From contig NZ_CP156626.1 in NCBI RefSeq assembly GCF_039852015.1, positions 1,708,249 to 1,772,248 of the forward strand: a DNA stretch of 64,000 nucleotides. The letters run 5' to 3'. Positions 40,659 through 49,825 of the stretch are shown here, in pieces; position 1 is the first letter of the stretch, and each line of letters opens with the position of its first letter. Both the position numbers and the translations under genes were made by a program. The DNA is from Robbsia sp. KACC 23696. Lineage in GTDB: Bacteria; Pseudomonadota; Gammaproteobacteria; Burkholderiales; Burkholderiaceae. A model generated the notes under the pieces. It was not told the DNA's origin. It made no database searches and worked only from the letters and a program-made list of their open reading frames with translations.

Positions 40659-41951
40659 ATGAATAACGACATTCCTCACTTGCAAACGGATCTGGCCACG
40701 TTGAAGTCCCGCCTGAATGTGGACGTCACGATGCCGATCTATATGGACAACAGCGCGACGACGCCGACGGACCCCCGCGTCGCCGATGCGATGCTCCCGT
40801 TTTTGTACGGCTCCTTCGGCAATCCGGCATCGCGCAGCCACCAATATGGCTGGGATGCGGAAAAGGCGGTCGAACTGGCGCGCGAGCAAGTGGCTGCGCT
40901 CGTGAACGCGGACCCGCGTGAAATCGTCTGGACGTCCGGCGCGACCGAGTCCGACAACCTCGCCATCAAGGGCGCGGCGAATTTCTATAAAGGCAATGGC
41001 AAGCACATCATCACGGTGAAGACCGAGCACAAAGCCGTGCTCGACACCGTGCGGGAGCTGGAGCGCCAAGGGTTCGAGGCGACCTATCTGGATGTGCTCG
41101 ACAACGGCCTGATCGACATGGCGGTGCTGGAAGCGGCTATTCGCCCGGACACGATCCTGGTGTCGATCATGATGGTGAACAACGAAGTCGGTGTTATTCA
41201 GCCGATCGCCGAAATTGGCGCGATGCTGCGGGCTAAGGCGAAAGAACGTAAAACACCGATTATCTTCCACGTCGATGCCGCGCAAGCGACCGGCAAGGTC
41301 GATATCGATCTGGCGAAGTTGGATGTCGATCTGATGTCCTTCTCGGCGCACAAGACCTACGGTCCGAAGGGCATCGGCGCACTGTACGTGCGACGTAAGC
41401 CGCGCGTGCGGATCGAGGCGCAGATGCATGGCGGCGGTCATGAGCGCGGTATGCGTTCGGGAACGCTGGCGCCGCATCAGATCGTCGGCATGGGCGAGGC
41501 ATTCCGCCTGGCGCGTGAAGAGATGGTCAGCGAGAACATCCGCGTGGCCGCCTTGCGCGACCGACTGCTGAACGGCTTGAAGGAGCTGGAAGAGATTTAC
41601 GTGAACGGCGACCTGACGCATCGTGTCGCCCACAACCTGAATATCAGCTTCAACTACGTCGAAGGTGAATCGATGATCATGGCGGTGAAGGATGTCGCCG
41701 TATCGTCGGGTTCGGCCTGTACGTCGGCATCGTTGGAGCCGTCTTACGTGCTGCGCGCACTCGGTCGCAATGACGAACTCGCGCACAGCTCGATTCGCTT
41801 CACGCTCGGCCGTTTCACGACGGAGAAGGAAGTCGATTTCGTCATCGAATTGATGAAGAGCAAGATCAACAAGCTGCGCGATCTGTCGCCGCTTTGGGAA
41901 ATGTACAAAGACGGCATTGATCTGAATTCGATCCAGTGGGCCGCGCACTGA
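40659..41951 (+). CDS. iscS: Cysteine desulfurase IscS
   Basis: A 430-residue PLP enzyme that takes sulfur from cysteine and hands it to IscU. Visible are [14 protein letters not shown], the PLP-lysine motif [14 protein letters not shown], and the mobile active-site cysteine loop [21 protein letters not shown]. IscS is usually about 405 residues; the N-terminus here carries about 25 extra residues before MPIYMDN. An ATG at 40731 is an alternative start. GGTGGAG lies 13 bases upstream of 40659. Followed by iscU after 16 bases. Confidence 0.96.
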   Translation: MNNDIPHLQTDLATLKSRLNVDVTMPIYMDNSATTPTDPRVADAMLPFLYGSFGNPASRSHQYGWDAEKAVELAREQVAALVNADPREIVWTSGATESDNLAIKGAANFYKGNGKHIITVKTEHKAVLDTVRELERQGFEATYLDVLDNGLIDMAVLEAAIRPDTILVSIMMVNNEVGVIQPIAEIGAMLRAKAKERKTPIIFHVDAAQATGKVDIDLAKLDVDLMSFSAHKTYGPKGIGALYVRRKPRVRIEAQMHGGGHERGMRSGTLAPHQIVGMGEAFRLAREEMVSENIRVAALRDRLLNGLKELEEIYVNGDLTHRVAHNLNISFNYVEGESMIMAVKDVAVSSGSACTSASLEPSYVLRALGRNDELAHSSIRFTLGRFTTEKEVDFVIELMKSKINKLRDLSPLWEMYKDGIDLNSIQWAAH

Positions 41952-41967
41952 TTCAGGAGAAGTTGTA

Positions 41968-42390
41968 ATGGCATATAGCGAAAAGGTCCTCGACCACTAC
42001 GAAAACCCGCGCAACGTCGGTTCTTTCGACAAGAATGACGATAGCGTCGGCACCGGCATGGTGGGTGCGCCCGCATGCGGCGACGTGATGAAGCTGCAAA
42101 TCCGTGTTGGCGCGGATGGCATCATCGAAGATGCGAAGTTCAAGACCTACGGTTGCGGCTCCGCCATCGCGTCCAGCTCCTTGATCACCGAATGGGTCAA
42201 GGGCAAGACGTTGGATCAAGCCGCCGCCATCAAGAACGCCGAAATCGCGGAAGAGTTGGCATTGCCGCCGGTCAAGATTCACTGTTCGATCCTGGCGGAA
42301 GATGCGATCAAGGCAGCAATCGCCGATTACCGTGCGCGGCACGGTGCGGCTGGCGCCGAGTCGACGACATCGTCGGCTGCAGCAGCCTAA
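41968..42390 (+). CDS. iscU: Fe-S cluster scaffold IscU
   Basis: A 140-residue scaffold. Three cluster cysteines are seen ([28 protein letters not shown]), with the conserved Asp in ACGDVMKL and the LPPVK peptide that HscA recognises. GGAG precedes the ATG. It assembles 2Fe-2S clusters on the IscS-delivered sulfur. The last ten residues (Ser/Thr/Ala) extend past the usual 128. Confidence 0.97.
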   Translation: MAYSEKVLDHYENPRNVGSFDKNDDSVGTGMVGAPACGDVMKLQIRVGADGIIEDAKFKTYGCGSAIASSSLITEWVKGKTLDQAAAIKNAEIAEELALPPVKIHCSILAEDAIKAAIADYRARHGAAGAESTTSSAAAA

Positions 42391-42409
42391 GGACAGAGAC
42401 AGGACGGTC

Positions 42410-42742
42410 ATGGCAATCACGTTGACGGAAAAGGCGGCGCAGCACGTATCCAAGTTCCTGGTGCGCCGGGGCAAGGGTGTTGGCTTGCGCTTGGGCGTGC
42501 GTACCACCGGTTGTTCGGGTCTCGCCTATAAGCTCGAGTATGTGGACGCGCTGGACGGGCTGCCGCAGGAAGACCAGGTGTTCGACAGTCACGGCATCAA
42601 AGTCGTGGTCGATCCGAAGAGCCTGGCCTATATCGACGGCACCGAACTCGACTTTGCACGCGAAGGATTGAACGAAGGCTTCAAGTTCAATAACCCGAAC
42701 GTCAAGGACGAGTGCGGCTGTGGTGAGTCTTTCCGTGTCTGA
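42410..42742 (+). CDS. iscA: A-type Fe-S carrier IscA
   Basis: A 110-residue protein with the three cysteines of the family (TTGCSGLAY and DECGCGESF). The ATG at 42410 has AGGA upstream and gives the standard [12 protein letters not shown] start. It transfers iron or Fe-S clusters from IscU to targets. Its end lies very near or overlaps the start of hscB. Confidence 0.97.
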   Translation: MAITLTEKAAQHVSKFLVRRGKGVGLRLGVRTTGCSGLAYKLEYVDALDGLPQEDQVFDSHGIKVVVDPKSLAYIDGTELDFAREGLNEGFKFNNPNVKDECGCGESFRV

Positions 42743-42776
42743 AGGCGGAGATTCGCTTGAGACCGTCAAGCAGTCG

Positions 42777-43316
42777 ATGCCGGCGCTTGCGCGGGCCGAC
42801 GCGGATCATTTCGACTTGTTCGACTTGGATCGTCGGTTTGGCATCGACACCGATGTCTTGGCGCAGCGCTATAGAACGATTCAGTCTCAGGTGCATCCTG
42901 ACCGTTTCGCGGCGGCCGGCGAGGCACAGAAGCGCATTGCGATGCAATGGGCGACGCGGGCGAATGAAGGGTTTCAGACCTTGCGCGACCCGTTGGCGCG
43001 CGCGCTGTATCTACTCAAATTGCGTGGCATCGATGCGAGCGCCGAGCGCAATACGACGATTGCCCCTGCCTTTCTGATGCAGCAGATGGAATGGCGCGAA
43101 ACGATCGACGACGCTGCCGCGGCCAATAATGTCGATGCGCTGGACAGCGTGCTGTCGGAGCTGCAGGACGAGCGTCGTCAGCGCTTCGACAAGCTGGCCG
43201 GATGGCTCGACAGTGGCGCGGATCAGCCGGCCGCCGATACGGCGCGGGAATTGCTGTTCATACAGAAGGTCATGGACGCGGCGCGCAAGCAAATCGAACG
43301 GCTAGAAGACGTATAG
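42777..43316 (+). CDS. hscB: Co-chaperone HscB
   Basis: A 179-residue J-domain protein with HPD in [11 protein letters not shown] and the C-terminal IscU-binding helices ([15 protein letters not shown]). It delivers IscU to HscA. The ATG at 42777 gives the length closest to the family; a GTG at 42720, overlapping iscA by 23 bases, would add 19 residues without homology. Neither has a strong ribosome binding site. A hairpin starts at its stop codon. Confidence 0.93.
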   Translation: MPALARADADHFDLFDLDRRFGIDTDVLAQRYRTIQSQVHPDRFAAAGEAQKRIAMQWATRANEGFQTLRDPLARALYLLKLRGIDASAERNTTIAPAFLMQQMEWRETIDDAAAANNVDALDSVLSELQDERRQRFDKLAGWLDSGADQPAADTARELLFIQKVMDAARKQIERLEDV

Positions 43317-43344
43317 CAGGCCTCTGAGCCTGCTATTCCGTTTT
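43314..43344 (+). terminator. Terminator-like hairpin between hscB and hscA
   Basis: TAGCAGGC (43314-43321, whose TAG is the hscB stop) pairs with GCCTGCTA (43328-43335) around CTCTGA, followed by TTCCGTTTT. The U-tract is broken, so it may act as a partial terminator or an RNA-stabilising end. Confidence 0.5.
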
Positions 43345-43423
43345 GGCGGTCCGAATGCGCGTCGCAGCTTCCACCATCCCCCGTCCCCAGAAAAAAAGCT
43401 CCAGCCGTACCGGAAGATCACAG

Positions 43424-45304
43424 ATGGCATTACTACAAATTTCAGAACCGGGAATGGCACCGGCGCCGCACGAGCGACGCATTGCTGTCGGGATCGATCT
43501 CGGCACGACCAATTCGCTGGTCGCGGTCATGCGCAATGGCGTGCCCGACGTGTTGCCCGATGAATCCGGGCAAGCGTTGCTGCCGTCGGTCGTACGGTAT
43601 CTGCCAGACGGTGGCCGGCGCGTCGGTATCGCGGCGAAACGCGAAGCGGCGCAGGATCCCCATAACACCATCGTGTCGGTTAAGCGTTTCATGGGGCGCG
43701 GCCTCGCCGATGCACAGCGTACCCACGCGCCTTACACGTTTGTCGATGCCCCCGGCATGGTGAAACTGCAGACGGTGCAGGGCGTCAAGAGCCCGGTGGA
43801 CGTGTCGGCGGACATTCTCGCGGTTCTGAAGCAGCGTGCCGAAGCGACGATGGGCGACGACCTCGCCGGCGCCGTCATCACGGTTCCGGCGTACTTCGAC
43901 GAAGCACAGCGTCAAGCGACGAAGGATGCGGCACAGTTGGCCGGCCTCGACGTACTGCGTTTGCTGAACGAGCCGACCGCGGCCGCTATCGCCTATGGTC
44001 TCGATAACGGCGCGGAAGGGGTCTACGCCGTCTATGACCTCGGTGGCGGGACGTTCGACCTGTCCGTGCTGCGATTGACGCAGGGTGTCTTCGAAGTATT
44101 GTCGACCGGCGGGGACACGGCGCTGGGCGGAGACGATTTCGATCACGCCGTCTTGACGGCGTTGCTGGAATCGCTGCAGTTGTCGCTCGACAGCCTGCCC
44201 GCCGAAGATATGCGTCTGCTGTTGGATCGGGTGCGGACGGCGAAGGAAAGTCTGTCGCAAGCCACCGACGCCGCGTTTCTGGCACGTGTGCAAGCGGTGC
44301 TGTCGTCGGGACAGCGCATCGATTTCACCTTCACCGAAGCGCAGTTCAGTGCGTGGACCGACGCGCTCGTCAAGCGCACGCTGGCGCCGACACGGCGCGC
44401 GCTGCGCGATGCCGAGTTGACGCCGCAGGACGTCAAGGGGGTGGTGCTGGTGGGTGGCGCGACGCGGATGGCATGCGTGCGCCGCGCCGTCGAAGCCTAC
44501 TTCGGGCAGATCCCGTTGACCAATATCGATCCGGATCAGGTCGTGGCCGTCGGTGCCGCGATCCAGGCCGATCTGCTAGCGGGCAACCGCAGCGACGGCG
44601 ACGATTGGTTATTGCTCGATGTCATCCCGTTGTCGCTCGGTGTCGAGACGATGGGCGGCTTGGTCGAAAAGATCATTCCGCGCAATTCGACGATCCCGGT
44701 TGCGCGCGCGCAGGAATTTACGACGTTCAAGGATGGGCAGACCGCGATGGCGATCCACATCCTGCAGGGCGAACGTGAGCTCGTCGACGATTGTCGTTCG
44801 CTGTCGCGTTTCACCTTGCGCGGCATTCCGCCGATGACGGCTGGTGCCGCGCGAATTCGCGTGACGTACCAGGTCGATGCGGACGGTCTGCTGTCGGTAA
44901 CGGCGCGCGAGGACGTGTCCGGCGTGGAAGCGCAGGTATCGGTCAAACCGTCGTACGGCCTCGGCGACGAGGACATCACGCGGATGTTGCAGGAAAGCTA
45001 TACCAGCGCCGCGTCCGATATGAAAGCGCGCGCACTGCGCGAGGCGCAGGTCGATGCCGGCCGCTTGCTGGATGCGACCGCCGCGGCGATCATCGAGGAC
45101 GGCGCACTGTTGGACGAGGCCGAGCGAACCGCGATCGAAGCGAAATTTGCGGCATTGCACGCGGTGCTCGACGGTGACGATCTCGACGCGATCGACGTTG
45201 CATCGAAGGCACTGTCGGCCGCGACTGACGAATTTGCCGCTCGCCGGATGGATCAGAGTATCCGACGGGCATTGGCTGGCAAGGATATCCGGGAAATCAA
45301 CTGA
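43424..45304 (+). CDS. hscA: Fe-S assembly Hsp70 chaperone HscA
   Basis: A 626-residue Hsp70. It has [53 protein letters not shown] and [13 protein letters not shown] in the nucleotide-binding domain and a substrate domain starting near [16 protein letters not shown]-driven binding of the LPPVK motif of IscU helps release clusters. GGAAG precedes the ATG at 43424. The 107-base gap from hscB is the largest within the operon after iscR-iscS. Confidence 0.96.
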   Translation: MALLQISEPGMAPAPHERRIAVGIDLGTTNSLVAVMRNGVPDVLPDESGQALLPSVVRYLPDGGRRVGIAAKREAAQDPHNTIVSVKRFMGRGLADAQRTHAPYTFVDAPGMVKLQTVQGVKSPVDVSADILAVLKQRAEATMGDDLAGAVITVPAYFDEAQRQATKDAAQLAGLDVLRLLNEPTAAAIAYGLDNGAEGVYAVYDLGGGTFDLSVLRLTQGVFEVLSTGGDTALGGDDFDHAVLTALLESLQLSLDSLPAEDMRLLLDRVRTAKESLSQATDAAFLARVQAVLSSGQRIDFTFTEAQFSAWTDALVKRTLAPTRRALRDAELTPQDVKGVVLVGGATRMACVRRAVEAYFGQIPLTNIDPDQVVAVGAAIQADLLAGNRSDGDDWLLLDVIPLSLGVETMGGLVEKIIPRNSTIPVARAQEFTTFKDGQTAMAIHILQGERELVDDCRSLSRFTLRGIPPMTAGAARIRVTYQVDADGLLSVTAREDVSGVEAQVSVKPSYGLGDEDITRMLQESYTSAASDMKARALREAQVDAGRLLDATAAAIIEDGALLDEAERTAIEAKFAALHAVLDGDDLDAIDVASKALSAATDEFAARRMDQSIRRALAGKDIREIN

Positions 45305-45305
45305 A

Positions 45306-45647
45306 ATGTCTCAAATTGTCGTATTGCCCCACGCGCATCTCTGTCCCGATGGCGCCGTCATCGATGCGGACGCGTCGAAATCCATTTGCGATAATTTGCT
45401 CGCGCATGGCATCGAGATCGAGCACGCTTGCGAAAAATCGTGCGCGTGCACGACCTGTCATGTGGTGATTCGGGAAGGTTTCGACGATATGACGCCGTCC
45501 GAGGAAGACGAGGACGATATGCTCGATAAGGCGTGGGGTCTCGAACCGACGTCACGACTGTCGTGCCAGGCCTTCGTCCCTGCAGATACCGATGTCGTCG
45601 TCGAGATTCCGCGCTATACAATCAATCACGCGAAAGAAGGGCATTGA
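45306..45647 (+). CDS. fdx: ISC-type 2Fe-2S ferredoxin
   Basis: A 113-residue ferredoxin with cluster cysteines in ACEKSCACTTCHV and LSCQAF. It supplies electrons for cluster assembly. It begins one base after the hscA stop, so it is likely translated by reinitiation. Confidence 0.96.
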   Translation: MSQIVVLPHAHLCPDGAVIDADASKSICDNLLAHGIEIEHACEKSCACTTCHVVIREGFDDMTPSEEDEDDMLDKAWGLEPTSRLSCQAFVPADTDVVVEIPRYTINHAKEGH

Positions 45648-45776
45648 CGTCGACGCGGCGGCGGGCGTCTCCGCGCCTGGAATCGCTTTCGATACCTCGC
45701 CTGCACGGGCGCGCAGTGCGCGGCATGCCGCCGCAGCGTTGCGGTAAACCAGTCTGAGGGTACAAGGAGTGACACG

Positions 45777-45974
45777 ATGAAGTGGACCGATACGAATGAC
45801 ATCGCGATCGCGTTGTCCGAATCCATGCCGGACCAGAATCCGACGCTGGTGCGCTTCACCGATCTGCATAAATGGGTGATGGCGCTCGATGGATTCGATG
45901 ACGCCCCGGATCGTTCGAACGAGAAGATCCTGGAAGCCATTCAGGCGGCGTGGATCGAAGAAGCCGACTACTGA
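45777..45974 (+). CDS. iscX: Fe-S assembly protein IscX
   Basis: A 65-residue acidic protein (MKWTDTNDIAIALSESM, FTDLHKWVMALDGFDD, ending EEADY) typical of IscX/YfhJ, which binds IscS and iron and adjusts cluster assembly. AAGGAG precedes the ATG. It is the last gene of the operon, before the terminator. Confidence 0.95.
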   Translation: MKWTDTNDIAIALSESMPDQNPTLVRFTDLHKWVMALDGFDDAPDRSNEKILEAIQAAWIEEADY

Positions 45975-45997
45975 AAAGCCTGAAAAATCGGCACCAG

Positions 45998-46035
45998 AAA
46001 AAAGCGCAATCTGTTCCGCAGATTGCGCTTTTTTT
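45998..46035. terminator. Bidirectional terminator after iscX
   Basis: A-run, GCGCAATCTG (46004-46013), loop TTCCG, CAGATTGCGC (46019-46028), then seven T. It serves both the isc operon and the convergent glycine-zipper gene. Confidence 0.92.
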
Positions 46036-46053
46036 CATTTGACGACGCGGACG

Positions 46054-46698
46054 TTAACCGGCGCGCAGTACGCCATTTTCGACGCGCACGCGTTCGCCTT
46101 GATTCACCGGTGGCGTGCTTGCATAGCGGAACGTGTGGTAGGTGCCATCTTGCATCTTGACGGTCACGCGGTAATTCGTCGTGCTTCGTACATTGCGCTC
46201 GATGGCATTGCCGGCGTAGCCGCCACCGGCGGCGCCGAGCAAGGTCGTGGCGATCCGGCCATGTCCGCCGCCGAAGGCTTGACCGACAAGCCCCCCGGCT
46301 ACTGCGCCGCCGACGGCGCCGATACCGGTTCCATGCCCCTGGACGCGGTACGCATTGACCGACGTCACGACACCGCAAGTATGACAAATCGCCGGTGCCA
46401 CGGGGGCGGGAGGCGGCGCATTCTGCGCGACCTGCTGCACGGGTGGTGCCGCCGATACGGCCGGTGCGGTCGCATTCGGGAGAACCTGGCCGGTGGGGGC
46501 GGTACTGCCGCTCTGCGCGACTTGCGCGGCGGTCGGTGTGCCCGGCGCCGGAGTTTGCCCGCCGGCACGCGGCAAGACGCCCGTCATGGCTGCCACGCCG
46601 ACACCGCAAGCGACGATGACGGCGCCGGCCGCCGTGGCGACCAAGGGATGTATGCGGCTGCGATGCGCGATACCCGCGCGATGGTTGACCGGTTCCAT
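46054..46698 (-). CDS. Glycine-zipper 2TM domain envelope protein
   Basis: A 214-residue protein. An N-terminal hydrophobic anchor (LVATAAGAVIVACGVGVAAM, with a possible lipobox IVAC) is followed by a Pro/Ala/Gln-rich linker, then the glycine-zipper hairpin GIGAVGGAVAGGLVGQAFGG, LLGAAGGGYAGNAIE, and a small beta domain (YRVTVKMQDGTYHTFRY). This is the SlyB/PcP-like outer-membrane group. GGAGGG precedes the ATG. Function not established. Confidence 0.85.
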   Translation of the reverse strand: MEPVNHRAGIAHRSRIHPLVATAAGAVIVACGVGVAAMTGVLPRAGGQTPAPGTPTAAQVAQSGSTAPTGQVLPNATAPAVSAAPPVQQVAQNAPPPAPVAPAICHTCGVVTSVNAYRVQGHGTGIGAVGGAVAGGLVGQAFGGGHGRIATTLLGAAGGGYAGNAIERNVRSTTNYRVTVKMQDGTYHTFRYASTPPVNQGERVRVENGVLRAG

Positions 46699-46953
46699 GA
46701 TGCGACCCTCCGATTCACTTTTTGTGCTGAATTATTCTGTGCTCAGTGTCGGTCATCCCCTGCCTGAGGGGCGTTTCAGAGTGTAAGCAGTTGCGAGCGT
46801 TTGTACTGCGCTACAGCGGGAATGGTGAGGCGCCCCGCATGACCTTCGTCCGTGAACGTAAGCAAGTTTGACGCCAGATTGGCCGGTCGCGACGCGTCAC
46901 GACGGTAAAGGGGCACGTCATTTCGTTACGAAATGATCGGAAGCGGGGAGGGG

Positions 46954-46983
46954 CGTGCCGCCGCCGTGATGGTCGGCGGCACG
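46954..46983 (-). terminator. Hairpin after lysS
   Basis: CGTGCCGCCG and CGGCGGCACG form a perfect 10-bp stem with a ten-base loop, directly after the lysS stop. There is no T-run, so it may act with Rho. A separate AT-type palindrome CATTTCG-TTA-CGAAATG lies at 46919-46935. Confidence 0.5.
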
Positions 46984-46993
46984 CGGGCTCCGA

Positions 46994-48532
46994 TTAGTCT
47001 TCCTTGCGCAGGTGCGGGAAGAGGATGACGTCGCGAATATTCGCGCTGTCGGTGAGCAGCATGACCAGGCGGTCGATGCCGATGCCGCAGCCGCCGGTGG
47101 GCGGCATGCCGTGTTCCAGCGCGCGGATATAGTCGGCGTCGTAGAACATCGCTTCGTCGTCGCCGGCATCCTTCTGTTCCACTTGCTTGCGGAATCGCGC
47201 GGCCTGGTCTTCCGGATCGTTCAATTCCGAGAAGCCATTGGCGATTTCGCGACCGGTGATGAACAGCTCGAAACGCTCCGTGATGCCCGGATCGCCATCC
47301 GAGGCGCGCGCCAGCGGCGACGTCTCCACCGGGTAGTCGATGATGAACGTCGGCTCCCACAGTTTCGATTCGGCGGTTTCCTCGAACAGCGCCAGCTGCA
47401 GCGCGCCAATGCCGGCGAGCTTCATCGGGCCCGACCGCGCGTCGACGCCGAACTTTTTCAGTTCGGTGCGCAGCACGTCGATGTCGTCGAGCTGCGCGTC
47501 GGTGTAGTCGGTATGGGCCTGAATTGCTTGCTTGATCGTCAGACGATGGAAGGGCTTCGAGAAATCCAGCGCACGACCTTGATACGAAATCGACGCATCG
47601 CCCAAGGTGGCGACCGCGGCGTGACGGATCAACCCCTCGGTGTAATCCATCAGCCAGCGATAATCGGTGTACGCCGCGTAGAACTCCATCATCGTGAATT
47701 CCGGATTGTGGCGCGGCGACACGCCCTCGTTGCGGAAATTCCGATTGATCTCGAACACGCGGTCGAAGCCGCCGACGATCAGCCGCTTCAGGTACAGCTC
47801 GGGCGCGATACGCATATACATCTGCATATCGAGCGCATTGTGGTGCGTGATGAAGGGCTTGGCGCTCGCGCCGCCCGGAATCGGGTGCAGCATCGGCGTT
47901 TCGACTTCGAGGAAGCCGGCATCGCCCATCTGCGAGCGGATCGCGGCGATGATTTTCGTACGATTTACAAAGGTCCGGCGCGCCTCCGGCGTCACGATCA
48001 GGTCGACATAGCGCTGACGGTAACGGGTTTCCTGATCGGCCAGACCATGGAACTTGTCGGGGAGGGGGCGCAGCGACTTGCTCATCAGACGCAGTGATGT
48101 GCAGCGCACCGACAGCTCGCCCGTCTTCGTGCGGATCAAGGTGCCGGTGGCGGCGACGATATCGCCGAGGTCCCATTTCTTGAACGCCGCGTAGACGTCT
48201 TCACCGAGATCGTCGCGCGTGATGAAGAGCTGGATCTGCGCGCCGTCGTCCTGAATCGTCGCGAAACTGGCCTTGCCCATCACGCGTTTCAACATCATGC
48301 GGCCGGCAATCGACACGGCCACCGGCTGCGCTTCCAGCGCTTCCTTGTCCTGTGTTTCATAGGCGGCTTGCAGCGCGGCCGCGTGGTGCGTCGGCGTGAA
48401 GTCGTTCGGGTAGGCCTGGCCCTGCGTGCGCAGCGCCGCCAGTTTGTCGCGGCGTTCTTCGAGGAGCTTGTTCTCGTCGAGTGCCGGCGCGGCGGCGGAA
48501 GTGTCCGCTGCCTGGGTGGGCTTGTCAGTCAT
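46994..48532 (-). CDS. lysS: Lysine--tRNA ligase (class II)
   Basis: A 512-residue class II synthetase: an OB-fold anticodon-binding domain ([18 protein letters not shown]), motif 1 near [16 protein letters not shown], motif 2 [20 protein letters not shown] and motif 3 [15 protein letters not shown]. It charges tRNA-Lys. It is downstream of prfB on the same strand, a classic linkage. The first 20 residues are a low-complexity Ala/Thr segment. Confidence 0.97.
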   Translation of the reverse strand: MTDKPTQAADTSAAAPALDENKLLEERRDKLAALRTQGQAYPNDFTPTHHAAALQAAYETQDKEALEAQPVAVSIAGRMMLKRVMGKASFATIQDDGAQIQLFITRDDLGEDVYAAFKKWDLGDIVAATGTLIRTKTGELSVRCTSLRLMSKSLRPLPDKFHGLADQETRYRQRYVDLIVTPEARRTFVNRTKIIAAIRSQMGDAGFLEVETPMLHPIPGGASAKPFITHHNALDMQMYMRIAPELYLKRLIVGGFDRVFEINRNFRNEGVSPRHNPEFTMMEFYAAYTDYRWLMDYTEGLIRHAAVATLGDASISYQGRALDFSKPFHRLTIKQAIQAHTDYTDAQLDDIDVLRTELKKFGVDARSGPMKLAGIGALQLALFEETAESKLWEPTFIIDYPVETSPLARASDGDPGITERFELFITGREIANGFSELNDPEDQAARFRKQVEQKDAGDDEAMFYDADYIRALEHGMPPTGGCGIGIDRLVMLLTDSANIRDVILFPHLRKED

Positions 48533-48561
48533 CGTGTCGGTTCTAGGCTACGGTGGTGCTG

Positions 48562-48613
48562 CAAAAAAACGTCGCGCGTGCACGCCGCGCACCGCCCGCG
48601 CCGGGGCGGTGCG
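48562..48613 (-). terminator. Possible terminator of prfB
   Basis: On the minus strand a 10-bp stem (CGCACCGCCC with GGGCGGTGCG, 48588-48613) follows the prfB stop; a GC-rich stretch and then seven T (48563-48569) come later. The T-run is not directly after the main stem, so efficiency is uncertain. Confidence 0.45.
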
Positions 48614-48627
48614 ATCGCGGCACGGCG

Positions 48628-49753
48628 TTAAACGTCCGGGCGGGTGGAGGTGACGCCGAGTTTCAGACTCGCGCTGATGAACTCGTCCAGGTCGCCATCC
48701 AGCACGGAACGCGTGTTGCTGATTTCCACGTTCGTGCGCAGGTCTTTGATGCGGCTCTGGTCCAGCACATAGGAGCGGATCTGATGACCCCAGCCCACGT
48801 CGGTCTTGCCGGCTTCGAGCTTGTCCTGTTCGGCCTGGCGTTTGCGCATTTCGGCTTCGAACAGTTTCGAGCGCAACATCGCCATCGCTTCGGCACGGTT
48901 CCGGTGCTGCGAACGGTCGTTCTGGCACTGGACGACGATATTCGTCGGAACGTGAGTGATTCGAACCGCGGAATCGGTCTTATTGATGTGCTGGCCGCCG
49001 GCGCCCGACGCGCGGTAGGTATCGATGCGCAGATCGGCCGGATTGATCTCGATTTCGATCGATTCATCCACTTCCGGATAGACGAAAACGGAGCTGAACG
49101 AAGTGTGACGGCCACCGGAAGAGTCGAACGGCGACTTTCGCACGAGACGATGCACGCCCGTTTCGGAGCGTAGATAGCCGTAGGCGTATTCGCCTTCGAT
49201 CTTGATCGTCGCACTCTTGATGCCGGCGACGTCACCGTCCGACTGCTCCAGTATCTCGACCTTGAAGCCCTTGCGTTCCGCGTAGCGCATGTACTGACGC
49301 AGCAGCATCGCCGCCCAGTCGCAGGCCTCGGTGCCGCCGGCGCCGGACTGAATGTCGATGAAGGCGTTGCACGGATCGGCCGGATTGCTGAACATCCGAC
49401 GGAATTCGATGCCATCGACGCGCCCACGCAGTTCGTCCACGTCGGCCGCGACCGATTCCAGCGTTTCCTCGTCGGCTTCATCGCGTGCGAGCTCGAACAG
49501 CTCCGCCGCGCCCGCCAGGTCCGCGTCGAGCTGAATCAGCGTGGTGACCACGCCGTCGAGCAGCTTTTTCTCACGACCGAGCGCTTGCGCGTGCTGGGAG
49601 TCGTTCCAGACGTTCGGGTCCTCGAGTTCCTTGTTGACCTCGATCAGCTTGGCTTCTTTGACATCGAAGTCAAAGATACCCCCGTAGGTCGGAGGCTCGA
49701 ATCCGCAGATCGGCGATGGTCGAGTCGATTGCGTTCAAACGTTCCGCTTCCAT
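48628..49753 (-). CDS. prfB: Peptide chain release factor 2, programmed +1 frameshift
   Basis: RF2 encoded in two frames. The first frame is 27 codons from the ATG at 49753 ([17 protein letters not shown] to DLRGYL) and ends at a TGA (49670-49672). The site reads GGGGGT-ATCTTTGAC, the known RF2 autoregulatory slip: an internal Shine-Dalgarno, CTT, then TGA-C. Shifting +1 continues [18 protein letters not shown] and gives 374 residues in total. The GGQ motif (GAGGQHIN) and the tripeptide anticodon region are in the second part. Low RF2 favours the shift, so the protein controls its own level. It lies upstream of lysS. Confidence 0.97.
49669..49690 (-). promoter_or_regulatory. prfB frameshift element
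   Basis: On the minus strand: a GGGGGT Shine-Dalgarno-like stretch, a short spacer and CTT-TGA-C. Skipping base 49672 restores the frame. Confidence 0.95.
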
Positions 49754-49825
49754 GTTTCTTTCCAATAAGGCTTGATGAATCGACGGATTATAGCCGATCG
49801 GCCCGCGCCACCGAAGGCCTGGCGG

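Noticed and set aside
40635-41948. Minus-strand 437-codon frame opposite iscS
   Set aside because: Antisense shadow with His/Arg/Gln-rich content and no motif.
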